From assembly GCF_045223415.1 (NCBI RefSeq), contig NZ_JBEQZJ010000006.1, positions 1 to 64,000 on the forward strand: DNA of 64,000 nt. The letters run 5' to 3'. Under the pieces are notes generated by a model. The model searched no databases, was not told the origin of the DNA, and saw nothing but the letters and a program-made list of their open reading frames with translations. Shown piece after piece: positions 16,776 to 25,028 of this stretch. The DNA is from Hoskinsella mucinilytica (GTDB lineage Bacteria; Bacillota_I; Bacilli_A; Erysipelotrichales; Erysipelotrichaceae). A program made the translations under genes and the position numbers. Every line of letters begins with the position of its first letter. Positions within the stretch are counted from its first letter, which is position 1.

Positions 16776-17756
16776 ATGATAAAAATTGGAATCGTAGGTT
16801 ATGGAAATCTTGGACGAGGTGTAGAATGTGCTATTAGTAAAAGTGCTGATATGGAATTGGTAGGCGTATTCTCACGAAGAGACCCAGCTTCTGTGACTAC
16901 ACATACGAATACACCTGTATATGAAATGAAGCAATTGGAAGATATGAAGGATTGCATAGATGTGTTGATCTTATGTGGAGGTAGCGCAAATGACTTACCA
17001 AAACAAACAGCACAGCTTGCGAAGGATTTTAATGTGATAGATAGCTTTGATACTCACGCAAATATCCCTGAACACTTTGATCAGGTTCATGAAGCTAGTA
17101 TCAATGGTAAACATATCAGTATTATTTCAGTAGGTTGGGATCCGGGATTATTCTCTCTGAATCGGTTATATGGCCAAGCTATCCTTCCTCAAGGACAGGA
17201 TTATACTTTTTGGGGCAAAGGAGTTAGTCAAGGACACTCTGACGCTATTCGAAGAATTGATGGTGTTAAGGATGCAAGGCAATATACCATTCCGGTTGAA
17301 GAAGCGATGCAAAGTGTACGAAACGGAGAGAATCCTGAACTAAGTGCTAGACAAAAGCACACAAGAGAATGCTTTGTGGTAGCTGAAGAAGGCGCAAACC
17401 TTGCGAAAATTGAAGAGGCTATCAAAACAATGCCAAATTATTTCGCAGATTATGATACTACAGTGCATTTTATCAGTGAAGAAGAATTGATGAGAGATCA
17501 CAAAGGAATACCTCATGGTGGTGTTGTATTAAGAAGTGGTACAACTGGTTTTAACAATGAAAATAAACATGTAATGGAATATAAATTAACACTTGACTCT
17601 AATCCAGAGTTTACTTCAAGTGTTTTGGTAGCATATGCAAGAGCAGCATATCGTCTATATCAAGAAGGGCAGTGTGGATGCAAGACCGTATTTGACATTG
17701 CTCCAGCTTATCTTCACCCGGCATCAGCAGAAGAATTGAGAAAAAAATTATTATAA
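16776..17756 (+). CDS. ddh: meso-Diaminopimelate dehydrogenase
   Basis: The 326-residue protein starts IKIGIVGYGNLGRGVE (Rossmann NADP motif) and contains FSRRDP, SFDTHANIPEH, ISVGWDPGLFSLNRL, GKGVSQGHSDAIRRIDGV and PHGGVV, all typical of Ddh. It converts tetrahydrodipicolinate, ammonia and NADPH to meso-diaminopimelate in one step, for lysine and peptidoglycan. ATG 16776 follows AAGGAGG; the longer frame from 16734 has no site. It is a single gene. Using free ammonia directly, it fits the ammonia theme of the PurF-like and GuaA proteins. Confidence 0.95.
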   Translation: MIKIGIVGYGNLGRGVECAISKSADMELVGVFSRRDPASVTTHTNTPVYEMKQLEDMKDCIDVLILCGGSANDLPKQTAQLAKDFNVIDSFDTHANIPEHFDQVHEASINGKHISIISVGWDPGLFSLNRLYGQAILPQGQDYTFWGKGVSQGHSDAIRRIDGVKDARQYTIPVEEAMQSVRNGENPELSARQKHTRECFVVAEEGANLAKIEEAIKTMPNYFADYDTTVHFISEEELMRDHKGIPHGGVVLRSGTTGFNNENKHVMEYKLTLDSNPEFTSSVLVAYARAAYRLYQEGQCGCKTVFDIAPAYLHPASAEELRKKLL

Positions 17757-17763
17757 AACAGAG

Positions 17764-17786
17764 AAGGCGAAAAGGCCTTTTCTTTT
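17764..17786 (+). terminator. ddh terminator
   Basis: AAGGC (17764-17768) pairs with GCCTT (17775-17779), followed by T-rich DNA. Confidence 0.65.
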
Positions 17787-17932
17787 TGTAATATATAACA
17801 ATTCTATTTTTGAAGCATTATAGCTTCATGCTTTAGAAGTATGTTATAGTTCCAGCTTTTATAGTTTCTTTTATTTACTTCATGTTTGAATTTTTCAAAT
17901 ACTATCAATTTTAAAGTACATCATTCTTTCAG

Positions 17933-17961
17933 TTTACAATTTTCATGAAGTTTTCTATAAT
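17933..17961 (+). promoter_or_regulatory. Promoter of the TetM-NYN gene
   Basis: TTTACA (17933-17938), a 17-base spacer and TATAAT (17956-17961). The transcript would start near 17968, just before the AGGTGA ribosome binding site, so the coding start at 17945 is not possible from this promoter. Confidence 0.8.
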
Positions 17962-17989
17962 AAAGCTGATACAGAAAGCAGGTGATATC

Positions 17990-20566
17990 GTGAAGCATAC
18001 GATTATTGGAACACTCGCACATGTAGATGCAGGTAAAACAACTTTGAGTGAAGCTATGCTGTATTTATGTAAGAGTATACGTAAATTAGGACGTGTAGAT
18101 CATGGAGATGCATTTTTAGATTACCATGAGCTTGAAAAAAATAGAGGAATCACGATTTATATGAAGCAAGCAAGGATGGTTTGGAAAGATCTTGAGCTTA
18201 CTTTGATAGATACACCAGGACATATAGATTTTTCTACAGAAATGGAACGTACACTTCAAATACTAGACTATGCTGTTTTGATCATCAATGGAATGGATGG
18301 TGTGCAAGCACATACAGAAACCATTTGGAAGCTACTGAAACATTATCATATACCTGTCTTCCTATTTATTAATAAAATGGATATGAGTTATAAGGACTCA
18401 AAGGAACTGATGCTGGAATTGCAAAAAAAGCTAGATGGATCATGCGTCGATTTTACCACTCAAAAGGATCTGGAAGAAAGAATTGCTATGTGTGATGATA
18501 CGTTACTGGATATCTATATGGATCAAGGAACGATAACGAAACAACAAATTGAAAAAGCAATCTCAAAACGCATCTTATTTCCATGCTATTTTGGATCTGC
18601 ACTAAAACAAGAGGGTGTAGAAGCTTTTTTGGATGGTTTGCAACGATATACCATTACCAAACAATATCCAAAAGAATTTGGCGCAAAGGTTTATAAGATT
18701 AGCTGTGATGAACAAGGAAATCAGCTAACCCATCTGAAAATAACCGGAGGAGTTTTGAAAACGAAAACAAAACTAGAAAATGAAGAAAAAGTCGATCAAA
18801 TCAGATTATACTCTGGTAATAAATATCAAATGGTGCATGAGGTTACTGCAGGTCAGCTTTGCGCAATCAAAGGATTCACATCCTTTTTACCGGGAGATGG
18901 TCTTGGAATAGAACCTTCATCAAATCAACCTGTACTATCTTCTTATATGAACTATCGTATCGTTCCACCTGCTGGATATGATCAACATTTATTGATGACA
19001 CAGCTACTACAATTAACCAAGGAAGACCCACAACTACATATCACCTTTGTGAAACCACAAAAAGAAATCAGAGTTGCATTGATGGGAGAAATTCAAATTG
19101 AAGTATTGAAAAGACAAATATATGATCGTTTTAATGTGATGGTATCAATTGATTCAGGTAGTGTCATTTATAAAGAAACGATCATGGAACCAATCGAAGG
19201 CGTAGGACATTTCGAACCTTTGCGACATTATGCAGAAGTTCACTTGTTATTAGAACCGGCCCCAAGAGGCTCCGGACTTAGTTTTCATACACAATGTCCA
19301 GAAGATCAACTAGCAAGGCATTGGCAAAGATTGGTGTTTACCCACTTAGAAGAAAAAGAGCATGTAGGCGTATTAACCGGTTCTTCAATTACAGATATGC
19401 GGATCACGCTCCTTGCTGGCAAGGCACATCCTAAACATACAGAAGGTGGAGATTTTAGAGAAGCAACCTATCGAGCAATTCGCCATGGACTGAAATTAGC
19501 AAAATGTATACTTTTAGAACCCTATTATCAATTTCAGCTTGAACTACCAAATGCTTTTATAAGTAAAGCAGTATATGATATTGAACGAATGCATGGAACA
19601 TTTGAAATTCGTGATATTGATGGAGATTTCAGTATAATAGAAGGGAAAGCACCTGTATCCGCAATGCAGAATTATGCACTTGAGGTCATTTCCTATACAA
19701 AGGGAAAAGGAAAGCTCACTTGTGTATTAAAAGATTATGAGCCCTGTATAGATCAAGAAGCAATGATAGCCCATAATGGATATGATAGTGAATCAGATAT
19801 AGAAAATCCAACAGGGTCAATCTTTTGTGCAAACGGAGCAGGTTTCTATGTTAAATACGATGAGGTCTATGATTATATGCATATAAAACGCTGTTATCAA
19901 CAACAGCAAACAATAAAAGAAACAAATATAAATCATGAAAGGATATTAGGGAAAAATGAAGAAGAGGAGCTGGAAGAAATTTTTAAACGAACCTATGGTG
20001 AACCCAAGACCTTATCTCTTCGACCTAGAGAAAAAGAGTTGATAGAAAAGCAAAACATATCCTTAGATAAAAAACCACAATGTATTTTGGTAGACGGCTA
20101 TAATGTGATACACGCATGGAAACATTTAGCTGAATTGGCAACAACTCACTTGGATGTAGCTAGAATGAAGCTTATGGATGCTATGTGCAATTATCAAGGG
20201 TATAAAAACTGTTTATTGATTCTTGTGTTTGACGCTTATCAGGTAAAAGAAGGAATTGGCTCTATGAACGCTTATCATAATATTTATATTGTTTACACAC
20301 GAAAAGCACAAACGGCAGATATGTATATTGAGCGAGCAACACATAAAATGGCTAAAGATTATCAAGTGACAGTTGTAACTTCGGATGTTATGGAACAATT
20401 GATCGTTATTGGACAAGGCGCACATCGTATGTCATCTAGAGAGCTTCAATTAGAACTTGAACATATTAATAAGAAAGAATTAAAGGATTATGAAAGTCGT
20501 CAGAAACGGCATATCAGTTATTTACTAGAAGATGTGCGTGATTATAATGAAGAAGAGGATGAATAG
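17990..20566 (+). CDS. TetM/EF-G-like ribosomal GTPase fused to a YacP/Rae1-type NYN ribonuclease domain
   Basis: The N-terminal 650 or so residues are a ribosome-protection/EF-G-like GTPase: AHVDAGKT (10-17), RGITIYMKQ, DTPGHIDF, NKMD, then EF-G domains II-V with GVGHFEPL and RGSGLSF. From about residue 698 follows a complete NYN domain, CILVDGYNVIHAW with D702, LVFDAYQ D748, TADMYIE D777 and VTSDVMEQ D799, ending GQGAHRMSSREL. This matches YacP/Rae1 of Bacillus, a nuclease that cuts mRNA in the ribosomal A site. Start GTG 17990 follows AGGTGA. The fusion suggests a factor that enters the A site and cleaves mRNA there, for rescue or protection; that is inference. It might also act like TetM in tetracycline resistance. 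Confidence 0.88.
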   Translation: MKHTIIGTLAHVDAGKTTLSEAMLYLCKSIRKLGRVDHGDAFLDYHELEKNRGITIYMKQARMVWKDLELTLIDTPGHIDFSTEMERTLQILDYAVLIINGMDGVQAHTETIWKLLKHYHIPVFLFINKMDMSYKDSKELMLELQKKLDGSCVDFTTQKDLEERIAMCDDTLLDIYMDQGTITKQQIEKAISKRILFPCYFGSALKQEGVEAFLDGLQRYTITKQYPKEFGAKVYKISCDEQGNQLTHLKITGGVLKTKTKLENEEKVDQIRLYSGNKYQMVHEVTAGQLCAIKGFTSFLPGDGLGIEPSSNQPVLSSYMNYRIVPPAGYDQHLLMTQLLQLTKEDPQLHITFVKPQKEIRVALMGEIQIEVLKRQIYDRFNVMVSIDSGSVIYKETIMEPIEGVGHFEPLRHYAEVHLLLEPAPRGSGLSFHTQCPEDQLARHWQRLVFTHLEEKEHVGVLTGSSITDMRITLLAGKAHPKHTEGGDFREATYRAIRHGLKLAKCILLEPYYQFQLELPNAFISKAVYDIERMHGTFEIRDIDGDFSIIEGKAPVSAMQNYALEVISYTKGKGKLTCVLKDYEPCIDQEAMIAHNGYDSESDIENPTGSIFCANGAGFYVKYDEVYDYMHIKRCYQQQQTIKETNINHERILGKNEEEELEEIFKRTYGEPKTLSLRPREKELIEKQNISLDKKPQCILVDGYNVIHAWKHLAELATTHLDVARMKLMDAMCNYQGYKNCLLILVFDAYQVKEGIGSMNAYHNIYIVYTRKAQTADMYIERATHKMAKDYQVTVVTSDVMEQLIVIGQGAHRMSSRELQLELEHINKKELKDYESRQKRHISYLLEDVRDYNEEEDE

Positions 20567-20592
20567 ATAATGCTATTCAGGAGGATAAGTGT

Positions 20593-22014
20593 ATGAGGTT
20601 AACATGGAAAGATATCACCAGTGAGAAACGAATACCAGAACACGATAAAAATGATGCGAATCGTTTTCGTAGCGAAATGGAAAGTGATTATCACAGGATT
20701 ATTCGTAGCGCCTCTTTTCGAAGACTTCAAGATAAGACACAGGTCTTTCCTTTAGATCAAAGTGATTTTGTAAGGACAAGATTGACACATTCACTAGAGG
20801 TCGCTTCCTTAGCAAAGCTAATTGGTAAGCAAGTATGCAATGCCATCAAAGAAGGACATTTAGAACAAGATGAGAACTTACCAGACATATTAACGGTAGT
20901 AGAAATATTAAATTGCGCAGGATTGTTGCATGATATCGGTAATCCTCCATTTGGACACTTTGGTGAGACTGCAATCAGAACATGGTTTCAACAAAATCTT
21001 GATCATTTAATGTATCGTGGATTACCATTAAGTAAACATCTAGATAAACAACAATTATACGATTTATATCATTTTGAGGGGAATGCGCAGGCACTTAGGA
21101 TTATCTCAAAGCTACATAGAGTTATGGGTGTGAATGGATTGCATTTAACGTCTGCTGTTATGGATACAATTATAAAGTATCCTGTAAGTTCCTTGGCAAA
21201 GGTCAAGGCAGAGGAAAAAGATAATCGTTCTTTATTAGAGAAAAAAATTGGTTATTTTCAGAGTGAAACAGATTTATATCAACAAATAAAACAGAATACA
21301 GGAACACAAGATTGTAGAAATCCACTTTGTTTTATTTTGGAAGCAGCAGATGATCTAGCATATACATTTGCTGATTTAGAGGATGGATATAATAAGGGAA
21401 TGTATACATTTGCCGATTTAAAGCAGATTATCCTACAAAGTGGCGACACTTATAGTGCTAACTTGTTAGATGGTTATCTTGAAAAAGAATTAATATCGGG
21501 AAACCAAAATCAGGAAGATTTTGATCCATATAAAACGGCTGTTTTTACATGGCTTACAAGAAAGCAACTATTTTGTGTATCTCAAGTCAGTATTACTTTT
21601 ATTGAACATTATGATGAAATTATGTCTGGTAGTTTTAAAGAAGAATTGCTTATGAAAAGTAAAGAGGGAGCATTAATATCGGCGCTAAAAAAATTTGCAT
21701 ACAAGCGTATTTATCAGCATTCGTCCATTTTGAAAATTGAGTTAATGGGCAATGAGGTGATTTCATTTTTATTGACTCGATTTGTTGAGGCATTGATTCC
21801 TTATGATGGAGAAACAAAAATGGGAGAGATACAGGAAAAGTATATCCAACTACTTTCAAAAAATTATTTGGATAATTATCATGATGAATGTAAGGAAATA
21901 GACGATATCGGAGGTAAACTTTATCATCGATTATTATTGGCTACGGATTTTATAGCAGGTATGACGGATAGTTATGCGAAAAGATTATATCGAGAGCTTA
22001 GAGGCATCGGATAA
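20593..22014 (+). CDS. dgt: Deoxyguanosinetriphosphate triphosphohydrolase (dNTPase)
   Basis: The 473-residue HD-domain protein has RSASFRRLQDKTQVFPL, RTRLTHSLEVASLAK and LLHDIGNPPFGHFGE, giving the H...HD...D metal site of the dGTPase family. It removes triphosphate from dGTP and probably other dNTPs, adjusting the nucleotide pool. ATG 20593 follows AGGAGGA, 26 bases after the TetM-NYN gene, so the two are probably co-transcribed. A ribonucleotide reductase lies 7 kb downstream. Confidence 0.93.
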   Translation: MRLTWKDITSEKRIPEHDKNDANRFRSEMESDYHRIIRSASFRRLQDKTQVFPLDQSDFVRTRLTHSLEVASLAKLIGKQVCNAIKEGHLEQDENLPDILTVVEILNCAGLLHDIGNPPFGHFGETAIRTWFQQNLDHLMYRGLPLSKHLDKQQLYDLYHFEGNAQALRIISKLHRVMGVNGLHLTSAVMDTIIKYPVSSLAKVKAEEKDNRSLLEKKIGYFQSETDLYQQIKQNTGTQDCRNPLCFILEAADDLAYTFADLEDGYNKGMYTFADLKQIILQSGDTYSANLLDGYLEKELISGNQNQEDFDPYKTAVFTWLTRKQLFCVSQVSITFIEHYDEIMSGSFKEELLMKSKEGALISALKKFAYKRIYQHSSILKIELMGNEVISFLLTRFVEALIPYDGETKMGEIQEKYIQLLSKNYLDNYHDECKEIDDIGGKLYHRLLLATDFIAGMTDSYAKRLYRELRGIG

Positions 22015-22078
22015 CGTAGAGTCGCTAGTAAAAAATTTGTTTGGTAAGTTTATGGTAGCCTAAATATGAATTGTTAGT

Positions 22079-22113
22079 AGGATGAATTTGAATGAAAGGT
22101 TCATCCTTTTTTT
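22079..22113 (+). terminator. Terminator after dgt
   Basis: AGGATGAA (22079-22086) pairs with TTCATCCT (22100-22107), then a T run. Confidence 0.8.
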
Positions 22114-22190
22114 GTAACTATTTTCATTTATAGATGGCGTGTATTTTCGAGATTATTTATGTTATGATAGGATACGAGGTGTATTGAATA

Positions 22191-22484
22191 ATGAAATTAT
22201 TATTGATTATAGCAAATGATGAGTTTATCGATGAAATAACTTCTGCGTTGATTCAGAGTGGATATACAGCAACCGAGGTCGCAAGCACAGGAGAATTTGT
22301 TAGATATGGGGATACGATACTTATGTTGGGTGTTGAGGATGGTCAAGATCAAGATGTAGTTGATATCTTAAGAAATGCTAGTCGTTATTCCACAGATAAG
22401 AATCAACCCTTTTTTGGTAAGGTTTCAATTTACGTGGTGGCTTTAGATGAGTATGCAAAAATAATAGGTGGAGAGTTAAAATAA
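22191..22484 (+). CDS. darA: PII-like cyclic-di-AMP receptor (DarA/PstA, DUF970)
   Basis: The 97-residue protein starts MKLLLIIANDEFIDEITSAL and has YTATEVASTGEFVRYGDT and MLGVEDGQDQDVVDIL, the fold signature of DarA/PstA. These are trimeric cytoplasmic proteins that bind c-di-AMP. It is about 12 residues shorter than the Bacillus protein, mostly in the variable loop. It stands alone, with its own upstream region. The downstream target is unknown in the family. Confidence 0.88.
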   Translation: MKLLLIIANDEFIDEITSALIQSGYTATEVASTGEFVRYGDTILMLGVEDGQDQDVVDILRNASRYSTDKNQPFFGKVSIYVVALDEYAKIIGGELK

Positions 22485-22573
22485 TCTGTAATGAATGAAA
22501 AAGCCTTTTATTAGGTGAATTTTATCAGGTTCAATACAGATTAAAAAAAAATTAAAAAAATGAAAAAAAGTTG

Positions 22574-22602
22574 TTGACAGATATGTACCTGAATGGTATT
22601 AT
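22574..22602 (+). promoter_or_regulatory. Promoter of the tRNA cluster
   Basis: TTGACA (22574-22579), a 17-base spacer and TATTAT (22597-22602), followed by GGGCACTAAGGC, a GC-rich discriminator typical of stable RNA promoters. Confidence 0.85.
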
Positions 22603-22643
22603 ATTAGGGCACTAAGGCAACGAGGTGCGGCAAATAAAACCGT

Positions 22644-22719
22644 GGAGGTTTAGCTCAGTTGGGAGAGCGTCTGCCTTACAAGCAGAGGGTCGGGGGTTCG
22701 AGTCCCTCAACCTCCACCA
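22644..22719 (+). tRNA. tRNA-Val (anticodon TAC)
   Basis: Complete cloverleaf with acceptor stem GGAGGTT/AACCTCC, anticodon loop CTTACAA, TTCGAGT T-loop and encoded CCA. First of six tRNAs in one transcription unit. Confidence 0.97.
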
Positions 22720-22725
22720 TGATGT

Positions 22726-22801
<76 letters not shown>

Positions 22802-22817
22802 TCTTTATGAATGAGCT

Positions 22818-22901
22818 GGGGAGGTAGCGAAGTGGCTAAACGCGGCTGACTGTAACTCAGTTCCTTACGGTTCGGCGGTTCGAATCCGTCCCTCCCCACC
22901 A
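22818..22901 (+). tRNA. tRNA-Tyr (anticodon GTA)
   Basis: Acceptor GGGGAGG/CCTCCCC, anticodon loop CTGTAAC, a long variable arm as expected for bacterial tRNA-Tyr, encoded CCA. Confidence 0.97.
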
Positions 22902-22909
22902 TTACTTCT

Positions 22910-22985
22910 TGGGGTATAGCCAAGCGGTAAGGCACCAGACTTTGACTCTGGCATTCCACTGGTTCGAATCCAGTTACCCCAGCCA
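22910..22985 (+). tRNA. tRNA-Gln (anticodon TTG)
   Basis: Acceptor TGGGGTA/TACCCCA, anticodon loop CTTTGAC, encoded CCA. The weak first pair is typical of tRNA-Gln. Confidence 0.97.
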
Positions 22986-23002
22986 ATTTAAAAACAATAA
23001 AT

Positions 23003-23078
23003 GACCCGTTAGCTCAGTTGGTAGAGCATCTGACTTTTAATCAGAGGGTCGGGCGTTCGAATCGCCCACGGGTCACCA
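23003..23078 (+). tRNA. tRNA-Lys (anticodon TTT)
   Basis: Acceptor GACCCGT/ACGGGTC, anticodon loop CTTTTAA, encoded CCA. Confidence 0.97.
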
Positions 23079-23084
23079 TTTATT

Positions 23085-23158
23085 GCGGATGTAGTTCAAT
23101 GGTAGAACTTCAGCCTTCCAAGCTGACTACGTGAGTTCGATTCTCATCATCCGCTCCA
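23085..23158 (+). tRNA. tRNA-Gly (anticodon TCC)
   Basis: Acceptor GCGGATG/CATCCGC, anticodon loop CTTCCAA, encoded CCA. Last gene of the cluster. Confidence 0.97.
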
Positions 23159-23170
23159 GAAAGTTCTATA

Positions 23171-23205
23171 AAAAGGTTTGCTATGATAAATAGCGGCCTT
23201 TTTTG
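23171..23205 (+). terminator. Terminator of the tRNA cluster
   Basis: AAAAGG..TTTGCTAT can fold back on ATAGCGGCCTTTT (imperfect stem), followed by a T run at 23199-23205. Confidence 0.65.
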
Positions 23206-23754
23206 CATTTATACGAAAAAAACGGATGAGTTCGTTTTATATCTTCAACTCGTATAAAGGGTAGGTTCTAGACTATGTATTTATTTACATATGTTAAAAA
23301 CCAACCTTTTTTTTCTTAACTTATAAAAATTTTTAAAGAAAATCTTTAAAAAATAAATAGCGAGCACTAAAACAAAAGCGAGCAACACCTTTAATGTGCC
23401 ATGACCTGAAAAGCGAGCGAGAACCATTAGATAGAAAAAACAGTGTTGGAATCAATTAATAATATTAAAATAGAAGAAACCAATAAATAAAAATACTTAT
23501 TGGTTAAGAGTTTATCAAATATCACAAGGAGTAGCTTTAATCTAAACTAGACAAAATAAAATATTAAGAAATATAACGATAATTAACAAACTTTATTTAT
23601 TATTGAATTCTTTTTTAGTTAAGAAAACTACTTTCTTTAAGCACTTTGTTTTACTTTACTCATTTCATTTTACAAAATAATCATAAGGAAAATGAATGCA
23701 AATCCTACTCATCAATGTTATAATAAAAAAGGAAAGTTTAAAAGGAGGTATGTG
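23206..23754. other. Intergenic region after the tRNA cluster
   Basis: About 550 bases with no gene I can support. AGCGAGC occurs three times (23359-23365, 23377-23383, 23412-23418) within 60 bases. The rest is very AT-rich. A TATAAT at 23720 may be the -10 of deoD. The character suggests decayed DNA or an integration-prone spot behind tRNA genes. Confidence 0.4.
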
Positions 23755-24474
23755 ATGATGTCAACACCACATAATGCAGCAAAACTTGGTGATATCGCTA
23801 AAACGGTATTAATGCCAGGTGATCCACTAAGAGCAAAATTTATTGCAGAAACCTATCTAGAAAATCCGGTACAATTTAACACTGTTCGAAATATGTTCGG
23901 TTATACTGGAACTTACAAAGGAAAAAAGGTTTCAGTCATGGGATCTGGTATGGGAATGCCAAGCATTGGTATCTATTCCTATGAATTATTTAAATTTTAT
24001 GATGTAGATAACATCATTCGTATTGGGAGTGCTGGTGCATATACGGATACGTTGGAATTATTCGATTTAGTTCTAGCAAATAGTGCATGGAGCGAATCCT
24101 CTTTTGCAATTGCTCAAGCAGGTGTAGAAGGTGATATCCAATATCCAAGTGAAGATTTAAATCAAGTGATAGAGCAATCCGCTACTACCCTAAATAAACA
24201 TATTACGAAAGCACGCATTCATTCAAGTGATGTATTTTATCATGAAGATAACGTAGACGACCATAAAGATTTCTTTGAGAAACATCAATGTGTTTGTGTA
24301 GAAATGGAAAGCTTTGCACTATTCCACAATGCTAAAATTCTAGGCAAACGTGCAGCTTGTATTTTAACGATTTCCGATTCATTGGTAACACATGCTGTTA
24401 CTACTGCTGAAGAGCGCCAAACTTCATTTCATAATATGATGGAGGTAGCATTAGAGGCGGCAATCAAATTATAA
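23755..24474 (+). CDS. deoD: Purine-nucleoside phosphorylase, DeoD type
   Basis: The 239-residue protein has MSTPHNAAKLGDIAKTVLMPGDPLRAKFIAE, MGSGMGMPSIGIYSYEL, IRIGSAGAY, VEMESFALF and LTISDSL, all diagnostic of the hexameric DeoD family. It splits purine (deoxy)ribonucleosides with phosphate into base and sugar-1-phosphate for salvage. The start is ATG 23755 or ATG 23758, both right after AAGGAGG; the frame from 23692 lacks a site. It is monocistronic, with a hairpin terminator. Salvage would matter if the PurF-like protein is not a normal de novo enzyme. Confidence 0.95.
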   Translation: MMSTPHNAAKLGDIAKTVLMPGDPLRAKFIAETYLENPVQFNTVRNMFGYTGTYKGKKVSVMGSGMGMPSIGIYSYELFKFYDVDNIIRIGSAGAYTDTLELFDLVLANSAWSESSFAIAQAGVEGDIQYPSEDLNQVIEQSATTLNKHITKARIHSSDVFYHEDNVDDHKDFFEKHQCVCVEMESFALFHNAKILGKRAACILTISDSLVTHAVTTAEERQTSFHNMMEVALEAAIKL

Positions 24475-24512
24475 TTTTTACATGATTACTAAATCAGGTT
24501 ATTCAACATTAT

Positions 24513-24562
24513 AAAGGTATTCAAAACTCTTGTTATTTCATTGGTTTTGAATCCTTTTTTTG
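24513..24562 (+). terminator. deoD terminator
   Basis: GGTATTCAAAAC pairs with GTTTTGAATCC across an 18-base loop, then a run of seven T. Confidence 0.7.
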
Positions 24563-24685
24563 TTTATTGAGATGTTATTTTTTACATTCTTTATCACGCT
24601 TCATATATTTAATGGACATTCAGCCATTAACGTATCATTTAAATTAAAGTTCTTTTCTATATCGTATCCATGAGAAGCAAAAGTT

Positions 24686-24745
24686 TTGACCTTTATCATG
24701 TCTTGTTTTATAATAAAACCAACCCCACTACCCATGGGGGGAGGT
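24686..24745 (+). promoter_or_regulatory. csoR-copA promoter and probable CsoR operator
   Basis: TTGACC (24686-24691), a 17-base spacer and TATAAT (24709-24714) form a strong promoter. Immediately downstream lies an interrupted C/G dyad, ACCCCACTACCCATGGGG (about 24723-24740), of the GC-tract type bound by CsoR repressors, right before the AGG ribosome binding site. A repressor bound there would block transcription until copper enters. Confidence 0.65.
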
Positions 24746-24751
24746 ATAAAG

Positions 24752-25018
24752 ATGACAGAAGAAAGAAAAAAGGCTTTACAAAATTTAAAAACGGCAAAAG
24801 GTCAGATAGAAGGAATTCTGAAAATGATGGAAGAAGACCGCTATTGTATTGATATTTCACATCAGATCATGGCCGCAACTGCCTTGTTAAAAAAGGCAAA
24901 TATGCATATACTAAGCGGGCATTTACAAACTTGTGTAAAAACGGCAATGGAACAAGATGGAAATAGTGATGAAAAATTAAAAGAAATTGAGGATGTATTA
25001 GGCATTCTATTAAAATAA
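24752..25018 (+). CDS. csoR: CsoR-family copper-sensing repressor
   Basis: The 88-residue all-helical protein has KTAKGQIEGILKMMEEDRYCIDISHQI and HILSGHLQTCVKTAM, giving the Cys-His-Cys copper site (DRYC, SGHLQTC). It binds DNA without copper and releases it when Cu(I) binds. ATG 24752 follows GGGAGGT; longer frames would start inside the promoter. It is 10 bases upstream of copA, in one operon. Confidence 0.93.
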   Translation: MTEERKKALQNLKTAKGQIEGILKMMEEDRYCIDISHQIMAATALLKKANMHILSGHLQTCVKTAMEQDGNSDEKLKEIEDVLGILLK

Positions 25019-25028
25019 GGAGATAACT

